NCBI RefSeq assembly: GCF_014839805.1
Contig: NC_051119.1
Coordinates: 1,490,743 to 1,554,742, forward strand
Source: Manduca sexta
Taxonomy: Eukaryota; Arthropoda; Insecta; Lepidoptera; Sphingidae
Reading direction: 5' to 3'
DNA: 64,000 nt
Shown: positions 56,591-64,000 of the stretch, in pieces
How positions within the stretch are numbered: the stretch's first letter is position 1
How the letters are laid out: each line of letters begins with the position of its first letter
Position numbers and translations under genes: made by a program
The notes under the pieces: model-generated
Database searches by the model: none
What the model saw: the letters and a program-made list of their open reading frames with translations, nothing else
What the model was told of the DNA's origin: nothing

Positions 56591-58867
56591 AAGGTAAATA
56601 AACATACCATTACAATAACTGGTGATTATAATTCGTAAGCCCCTGTGAATATGCAAGCATATGCAAGTGTCAAGGCGTTCTTTATTGAATTAAGTTTGAA
56701 GGTGAGACAGCTAGTGTGCCGCTTGCAATAAAACCTAGCGTTATAGTCATTGTGTTCATAAACTGAATATTGGTATGCTATTAAGTTATTAATGCTAAAT
56801 TATTTATGCTAGTCATATCGTTGTCTCTCTCATGCTAGCCTTGTAAATACTGATGACGTCACAGTTCAGGTGTGGTATCTCTTTTTTGTTGACATTTATC
56901 ATCTTCGATTTTTTTTAAAAGTAGAAAATAAAAATATTGGTTTCTTTTTTCACACATTTCAGAAAAAAAATTGTACATAATACGAAACAAAGTTTATACG
57001 GTCCAAAATTCTTTATCCATTTATAATATCTTTTTCAATTTCGTAAAAGGTAAGTAATGTTTTCTACGAAAATACTTATTTAGATTCCTTGCAAGTTCTA
57101 ACTAAGCGGTAATCGGATACAAAAAAAAAACATTCCCAAGCTTGTAAATGCGAGGAATCTGCAGGTGGCGCGCCCTACCGGATGTGTCCGCACCTGTAGT
57201 GCCTAGCCGAGACTCGAACCCGTTCACAAGGTCATGTTTACTTTCACTTTGGGATATAGTTTTTCTATAATGTAATTAATAAAGGACTATATCTTCTTGT
57301 TAAATATTATATACCTTTCGCTTACATTATTTGACCTCGGAGCAGCGCTTGGGAAGTATTGTAATGAAAGTATGACCTTAAGGTCTGTTCCAGTGATGGA
57401 AAATCTTTATTGGTTAACAACCAATAATTTATGAAAAACAATTGTGTGTTTGTGAAATGCCAATAACGGCCAAGTGCCAAGTGCATGCAACCGCAACCTT
57501 CGCAGGATTCAGCTCTTGGGTAGAGCCTCTCACCATCCAAGGAATTAGACCTTGGTAAAATCATACGAGGCATCTAATATAGCAGGCAAGCTTTAAACAT
57601 CATTTATCCGATATCGGGCTACCCGTCCGCCACCTAAAGCGAAACTTAGGGAGGTCGGAGGTCGTCTCTCCGACGTCTGCTGCGAATGCCAATAACAGCT
57701 TTAGCTAATTGTCGCCCTTTTTAATAATTTGTTTCTTCTAAACTCAATTATTTTTTGCGTGCCCGAATTATTTTTTCATATGCTATTAATTTATAACATT
57801 GTAAAATGCGTATAAAAATACTTACTGTTTTAAACGATATTGTTTCGTCTGTGGTAATAGTGAATTGAAGTGGTCTCGGTGGGAGTATGCTTGCAATAGG
57901 GGACCGTCCTGTGTTTGATTTTGTACATTTTTCTATATGTAATGGTTAATAATACGAAAAAGAAACCCTCCTGTGAAAATACATTAAAATTGGTTAAAAA
58001 ATGAGCCAGTTATTCATATTTCAAATATTACTATGTGCCAAAGTGGGCGCGAAGTGGGGATATCGCTTCATCCCTTTCTTTCGCACGCGTCGTAATGGCC
58101 GATGACGTCACAAGTGGGTATTGCGCCTCTTTTCTGTTTCTTGTTAGTTACCCCTTCTACCGAAATTGAAAGACTTATAACTTGTTGATTTTTTACCAGA
58201 TTTAAATAATTCTTTCTGTGTTATAATTTATATAACGTAAATATTTGATAATAATAAAGAACAAAAATGAGTCCGGTCCCCTATTCGCTAGTGTGAAAAG
58301 AGCTTTATTTTATTAGACCACAGATAACATAATTCGGCCTAAGACATGGCTTGTAATTTTACTATAACAGTAGCATAATTTGTATTTACATTCAAAAAAA
58401 TATGAATGTCAATTTAACGTTAAATTATCCCATTCGTTTAGTGATCGAAAGTGGTAAGCGATTTTAAAATTGCATTAGACAAAAAACAGGTTTTTGGGTA
58501 GCCTACAAAATATTTATTTTCTAGGTTTCTCGTCTTTTCTAATTTAAGCATAAATTTGCGTGTAAAAGCGCATATTTTAAATATTTATGATATTAAATTT
58601 CATAAAAAGTCTATAGATACTATATCTGTTTGATACAGTTGATTTTTCTTTGGCAGTGTTCGTAGATATTTATTAAAACTGAGTTAAAACCAAAAGAAAA
58701 TACTTTAATATGACCACAGTCGCAAGTAAAAATTACCTGTTGGTATTTATAGAAAAAAAAATCGCATAGATAAGTAATTGACATACATGAATTTAAACAG
58801 AAAATTGAAGTTGAAATAAAATAAATACGAATTTTATCTAGGCTATTTACTTATATTATTATTTTGA

Positions 58868-58995
58868 ATTCCCCCGATACCATGCAGTCTTTGAAACGTC
58901 AGGGGAAAATAATCATATAACATAACCATGATAAAATCCAAAAAATAGTTTTATTTCAATATCTTACATTCGCGTAAACATAAAACATTATACAA
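58868..58995 (+). repeat. Repeat family D copy
   Basis: CATGCAGTCTTTGAAACGTC, GATAAAATCCAAAAAATAGT and CTTACATTCGCGTAAACATA. Confidence 0.55.
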
Positions 58996-59401
58996 AATTG
59001 AAGATTACGATGAGGTAATTAGAGTATTCAAATTACATTAACATTCTTTGTGGGCATTAAAACGCGATGATTACTGACGCTTAGTCATCGAACACAAGCT
59101 TGCTAAAATACCACGACAATAAAAATGCGGGCCTTTTATAACCTTTTCAGAGGTTTTTTTTCCACTGACAAACCGCTTTGATTTTCGGCAAATTTTATCT
59201 GGGAAGATATAATATATGCAGGCCGGCACGATGTGACATTTATCTTGGACTATTGCATTTGGAATCAAGCGTAGGAGGCAGAAGATCACTTTCGCTAATT
59301 TCTTTTCTGGATTTGGTCTATCAGTTAGCCAAATTACATCCAAATTGGTACGTACGTGGTAACAATTTATTCGCTCTAACAAACATCAAAATATTGCTAC
59401 A

Positions 59402-59528
59402 AGTGACCACGAAGGCTGCAAAGTCTTCGAAACGTCGGGAGAAAACTAAAACATTAAAACCGCGATTTATTCCGAAAAATAGTTTAATTTTAATGAGTAA
59501 CATTTGCCTAAACATAAGAAATCTTTAC
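59402..59528 (+). repeat. Repeat family D copy
   Basis: TGACCACGAAGGCTGCAAAG, TCTTCGAAACGTCGGGAGAA and CATTTGCCTAAACATAAGAA. Confidence 0.6.
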
Positions 59529-60097
59529 ACAAATTGTGCATATTAGTAAGATTATCAAGTTTTTATGTCCGGTAGACACATCACTCGTTCAAAGTTCGTG
59601 TGACGTCACAGCGTTTTTACACCTTGACGTAACCGACGTCCATTTAGCGTACGGACTGATTATGATTCCAAACACATATTGCATGCACGCAGTAATTGTG
59701 AATGTAATGTATGGACATGTTTTAACATAATTACAGGTGTGTATGTTAATTCTTTATCGCTTGCAGACGAGCAAATGGGTCATCACTCAATTGTGATGCG
59801 TTCCAGAACTTAAAGGGAAGAAATAACAATTATTTTGGAGTGTTTGGGCCGCCGAAAACCTCACAATGCGAGACGCAATAGCTTTCTTTCACTTCATATT
59901 TGATTGCTGTGGGTAATTCTTGCTGTAGAGAGAGATGTGATATATATATTTCTTTTTTATTTATCCTCGCTTTTTAAAGGAAAAGGCAAAGGCTCTCAGC
60001 AATGCAGCCTAGTCTAACGTATTTTTCCACGTCATTTTTTTTTATTAATATTCAAAGGCTGGGGCCATATCTGTTGTCTACATACTTTATCTATCTA

Positions 60098-60950
60098 TCT
60101 ATACTTATAATAAATCTATAGAGAGGTCAATTCTGTACATTAAATATATTTCCAAAATAACTATCAGGGGGTGATTAGGGATCGATACTGATGCCAAAAA
60201 TGCAATTAGTAAAATTTTTGTGTCTGTCTGTCTGTCTGTCTGTCTGTATAACCGTTATAGAAACAAAAACTACTCGACGGATTTTAACGAAACTTGGTAC
60301 AATTATTTGTCATACTCCTGTGCTGGTTAAAGTATACTTTTCATCACGCTACAATTAATAGGAGCAGAGCAGTGAAGGGAAATGTTGGGAAAACAGGAGA
60401 AGTTACTCCATTTTTTAAGCTTCCGTCGCGTGTGCAACCTTAATGGTTAAAGCTACACAGAAATCATGTATGACGGAAATGTTCTCCTTAAAATTATGTA
60501 AAAATATCCCACGACAGCATATGTCTATCTTTTATGGTTGACTCACAATAACACGTGTAACTCCCGATAGCTTAGCAGTTCGAAGCTTTCTCATTATATT
60601 TGTCTACTCTTACGTTTATAACACTCTCAGTCATCCCTAATTAAAAAGTTAACATTATTAAATATTCCATAAAAAGAATCATAGAAATCGGTATAGAAAC
60701 ACCAAAGTTATACATGAAATACGCTAATAATAAGCCATCATGCGTGAATACTGAATCATGCTATAAGGATTATTTTTGTATATATATAAGGTCGCGAACG
60801 CACAGGCAGGCGGCTTGCTTGGCACCTAGAGGCTAGCGAATCACCGAGCGAGTAGCTTCGTAAAACGAACATTCTCGAACGTTCGCGACCGGCTCCATTT
60901 TAAAAGTCCGAAATCCACGCGGGCGAAGCTGCGAGCGGAAGCTAGTTATG
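60098..60950 (+). repeat. Composite interspersed repeat with CTGT microsatellite and inverted repeat
   Basis: Opens with TATCTATACTTATAATAAAT, includes a tract of (CTGT)n around 60224-60248 and AAACTACTCGACGGATTTTA, and ends CACGCGGGCGAAGCTGCGAG. Inside, GGTCGCGAACG (60790-60800) pairs perfectly with CGTTCGCGACC (60880-60890). Confidence 0.5.
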
Positions 60951-61179
60951 TAATAAGATCTTATCCAAGGAGGATATGACACCTCCGTTGAACCTTTTTA
61001 GACTAACAACCAAACAACTTATTATTATGTTGTGTAAAACTTATATGAAAATTAAAAAATTACCACCTTTAACTATATTATATCGAATCTTATTTACCTT
61101 AGTTCTTTGGCCATATTCCAATGACCTTTGCCAAGAACTACAACTGATATAAGGCAGAAGTTCGTGCATAGCTTGTTAA

Positions 61180-61502
61180 TTAACTACCACTTGTAGGTGT
61201 TTCGCCTTTCTTGAGGTCAGGGAGTAAATTCTCGTGGGTGAATGTGGTGCTGTGTCTACTTCTTTTGCCAGACATATAAGCATAGAAGATGCGATGCTTG
61301 GCATTTTTTGACAGGAAATCATAGAGCCCTCGCTAATACGCCGCCAAAGCGGGGTTTTGGATTGTATGACGGTGTAGGTTGTAATAGTGCTCGGGCAACA
61401 TTCGCTCGATGAGCTCAACACTGGGTAAGACCGGTGACCACAATATATCCATCCATTTGCCCCTGAGCAGTGTGACCATATGTGGCAGGATCCTGCCCTT
61501 TT
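61180..61502 (-). pseudogene. Unidentified coding remnant with one internal stop
   Basis: One minus-strand frame of about 107 codons reads ILPHMVTLLRGKWMDILWSP, VELIERMLPEHYYNLHRHTI, then an in-frame TAG after NPALAAY, then LYDFLSKNAKHRIFYAYMSG, KRSRHSTTFTHENLLPDLKK and stops at 61180-61182. The composition and length are protein-like and quite unlike the other frames nearby. I do not recognise the family. It may be a retrotransposed gene fragment or a transposon-encoded protein. It lies inside LHFPL intron 1, about 0.8 kb from exon 1. Confidence 0.45.
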
Positions 61503-61869
61503 GGCAAGTTTAGGCCTTAATTTACTCCCTGGCATTTGGTTGAAGTTTTAGAAATCTGGCACTATGGCAATTAGTTGCCAGATGTTTTTCAGCCTATAAA
61601 GGACATTTGGTATTTATGCAAAATTTATCGGCAGAATCTAACCCGCGACCGTTCACTTCAAAACAGATAGCTGCACTATGGAGCTCGTCGCAGGTGTACA
61701 AGCGAGAACAATAAAATTACTGATTTCTCCACCTTGCCTGTACTATTCAACTGATCTACCTGAGCTTCCTTTGTAAGGGTGAATAAGCGGACAATGCTTT
61801 TATTTCAAAGAAATAGAGTATGTTTTAGTCGTGAAGAATTTGGTTTCAAATGTAAAATTACTTGTTTAT

Positions 61870-62065
61870 TATTATGAGCCTTGTATACTGTCCCACTGCT
61901 GGGTATGGGCCACTAAGATATGTACGTAATTACGCTGGCCAAATGCAAGTTTAATAAAAAAAATCCCGTAAAATACAATGTGATCATGAGAATTTAGATA
62001 AGTATCCGTACTCTGAAATCGAACCTGCGACTTCCTTCATACCACTCAGATTAGTCACTCGCAAA
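61870..62065 (-). repeat. tRNA-derived SINE remnant, diverged
   Basis: GCCTTGTATACTGTCCCACT, TTACGCTGGCC and a minus-strand AGGTTCGATTTC-like B box. The central part is mostly lost. Confidence 0.45.
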
Positions 62066-62298
62066 GTTATCGGAAGTAACTTATAAATGTTGCAATGAAT
62101 AAATGACTTGAATACCTACTCACTTCGCAAGTTTTATATACCGTGTTACATTCCATTTTGTTTGCAACACTGCAAAATATCTCGGATCACACAAAAAATA
62201 AGGAAAACATGTCGATAAATAACACTAATATTTGCGCATGAATACTTTTACTTAAAAACACCACGTCGACTAAAGGATAAACGATTAAGGACACTTAC

Positions 62299-62695
62299 CG
62301 GATAATAGTTGAAGCCAGCCGCAGATGTGGAACACCGTCGTCGACTGGCAAAAGAACAGTAGCATGGCACAGATTGTAAACAGGGCCAGAGCGACCGCTG
62401 CACCCACTAACACCGTGGCGATTTTGAAAACGAACCCGTTTATCGAAAGGAAATCGTCCAGCCGCCCTTTACAGTCCTCTAACTCATCCGCCCTGCATAT
62501 CTGCCACAAACCAAACTTCCTTGGATATTCCGTCTCCAAATCCCCAATCCATTCTGGAGTCACAAAGGCAACAACGCTTATAATCGCGTAGCATATCGTA
62601 AATATCGCCCAAAGCACGCCTATAGCTTTCGAATTACGAACGTAGTTGGTCGCGTAAAGGTGCGATGAATCGACGTACTCGATTTTGGAACCCAT
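62299..62695 (-). CDS. LHFPL: LHFPL-family tetraspan protein, exon 1
   Basis: The ATG at 62695 opens 132 codons plus one base; the donor GTAAGT follows 62299 on the minus strand. It encodes a short N-terminus, membrane segment 1 (about 24-46, ending VAFVTPEWIGD), an extracellular loop with FGLWQIC and a second Cys (EDCKGRLDDF) typical of LHFPL, segment 2 (87-116) and the start of segment 3 (FHICGWLQLLS), completed in exon 2. Joined to exons 2-4 (phases agree throughout) it gives 276 residues with four membrane segments. LHFPL proteins assemble with membrane partners, for example the mechanotransduction channel complex of hair cells (LHFPL5) or GABA-A receptors (LHFPL4). Which paralog this insect protein matches is not settled. 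Confidence 0.92.
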
Positions 62696-63946
62696 TTTTT
62701 ATCTTTATTATATTTTACACTTCACTATAAACACTTTTGTCAGCACATTGTTCGTCAGATGCAGTTTGAGAGCCCGTTTGGTATCATTTCACAGTTTTCT
62801 TGATTGCAAACAGTTCGAGGACGCGGGAGACACGACGCGGAACGAAGGAAACTAAAACACAACACTCAAGCAGCAGTCAAGACAACCTCTCGCCGCGCGC
62901 CATTCCGACACGACTAGGTGGGGATAAGTAATCAAGTTGCAAGTTTGACCTATTGCCTTTAAATTCTTACTTTATTTTACGTTTACTTTTATAGTCTTGT
63001 GTTTTTGAATTGAAATAACAAAGTGTGTCATGGCGCAATGAAGCAATACAGATAAAATAAATGACTTGGTGTAAAAGTAACAAAAAATGAATGTAAACAA
63101 AAGTACGCCAGAAAGCTTGAAGGACTAAAGGGAATTCGGTGTACATAGCGACATCTGGTGAATCATGAACAAAATTTCTTTCGGGGTACAACGCCATCTT
63201 TGGTTTATTTGAAACCTTCATTTTCATAGTCTACTCCATAACGAGATGTCGGTACTTGCTACAATCCGCGTTTTCCAAAGTATGAACCTTCTTTTTTTAG
63301 ATATTTATGTGAGAAAAAGGGTCCGAGTGTTGCTAAAATAAATTTAGAATCTCCAGTGTCTTCATAAATGCAATATTGACATACTACTATGGAGCTTTTC
63401 CATTCATTGAGCTTTATGAACTCATATATTGTGCTCTTTATTTAATAATAAATCCATAATACATTTCCAGCGAAACACTTTCACTACATTTATATAATTC
63501 GATATTTATGAAATTCGAACAAGTATGTAACCAAATTTTATTAGGAAAATTACGATTTTATTGGTAGCATTGGCAACTGGATGACTGACAATCAATAAAT
63601 GTCAAACATGTGTTTGAAACATGTGTTACAAGTTAATTTTTAATTTTTTAAGCATAGAATAAGATCAGAAAAAGATAACTCATATTTATAACATCTTAGT
63701 GGGAAAGAGATGCAATGCTTGTAATTCCTAACATTTGATATTTTTATGCAGTTGTGTTTAGTGCGTTTACAGTTGGAAGTGGAACAATTATTGATAGTTG
63801 ATGGGTACTTCGGAAGGCTTATTTTATCTAGAAAATAATACATTTTATTAGGTTTTCCGTTTATACGATGACTAATAGTGTTGTGATTTTGTTACATTTC
63901 TTTTGTGATAATAGTGATTGCGAAAAGTTTGTTTATAGTGTTTAAA
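62696..63946. promoter_or_regulatory. Intergenic region between divergent genes; promoters expected here
   Basis: The region separates the LHFPL start (minus) from the next start (plus), so both promoters may lie here. The stretch 62760-62930 is GC-richer than its surroundings and is probably LHFPL 5' UTR or promoter. I saw no convincing TATA box. Confidence 0.4.
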
Positions 63947-64000
63947 ATGGCATCGAAAGACAAATGGGTTCGCCGGTTTTCCGTCGACGAGACCGCAAAA
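63947..64000 (+). CDS. First 18 codons of a plus-strand gene cut by the window edge
   Basis: ATG at 63947 in a good AAAATGG context starts MASKDKWVRRFSVDETAK and stays open to the window end. The WVRRFSVDETAK pattern resembles the N-terminus of some PX-domain proteins (SNX15/RPS6KC1 type, which start with a basic-aromatic stretch and a (Y/F)(T/S)V(x)D motif), but 18 residues cannot prove this. Transcription is divergent from LHFPL. Confidence 0.45.
   Translation, partial: MASKDKWVRRFSVDETAK

Larger units (their letters stand above)
47893..61179. other. Rest of LHFPL intron 1, repeats only
   Basis: About 13 kb without a recognisable exon. It contains the interspersed repeats listed separately (48375, 49090, 49720, 50866, 51440, 51918, 52780, 55555, 55893, 56507, 58868, 59402, 60098). 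Open frames of 60-120 codons here show no domains and mostly run through repeats. Confidence 0.55.

Noticed and set aside
59178..59546. A 122-codon plus-strand frame
   Set aside because: Its second half is a copy of the TTCGAAACGTCGGGAG repeat and the first half has no conserved features.

Overview
This window is nuclear DNA of an insect, almost certainly a moth or butterfly. It is AT-rich, has spliced genes with GT-AG introns, carries many interspersed repeats of types common in lepidopteran genomes, and contains a satellite whose monomer includes telomere-like CCTAACC. No bacterial or viral gene organisation is present.

Layout. (1) 1-7.1 kb: the last three exons of an ETF-beta lysine methyltransferase (ETFBKMT/METTL20-like) gene on the + strand. 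Its introns hold an antisense tRNA-Ala(TGC), a SINE and a dead LINE fragment. The 5' exons lie outside the window. (2) 8.06-29.84 kb: a nested repeat block. A 31-bp satellite (8057-8663, 24757-27138, 29772-29838) has been interrupted twice by copies of one non-LTR retrotransposon. Copy 1 (8664-24756, +) appears complete: a 5' leader of 102-bp tandem monomers, ORF1 (zinc knuckles), ORF2 (endonuclease, reverse transcriptase, RNase H), an unusual third ORF (zinc finger plus coiled coil), and a 3' region with duplicated hairpins. A rare satellite variant is duplicated at both of its ends. Inside its 5' leader sits an inverted, GC-rich R1-clade element (9607-15858, -) with its own 15-bp target duplication. 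Copy 2 (27139-29771, -) is 5' truncated. All these elements are broken by stops and frameshifts. (3) 32.1-62.7 kb: one LHFPL-family tetraspan gene on the - strand, whose complete 276-codon frame can be assembled from four exons with clean splice sites. Its 24.7-kb first intron contains two intronless, tandem tektin genes on the same strand; one is intact and the other carries two single-base frameshifts. (4) 63.95 kb to the end: the start of a + strand gene, divergent from LHFPL.

The most interesting material is the copy 1/copy 2 retrotransposon. The third ORF is present in both copies, its C-terminal codons differ mainly at synonymous sites, and both copies keep a TATA box plus initiator-like element at about 30-bp spacing just upstream of it. 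This suggests a separately transcribed accessory protein in a LINE with promoter-like 5' monomers. All identifications come from reading the sequence; no database search was done.
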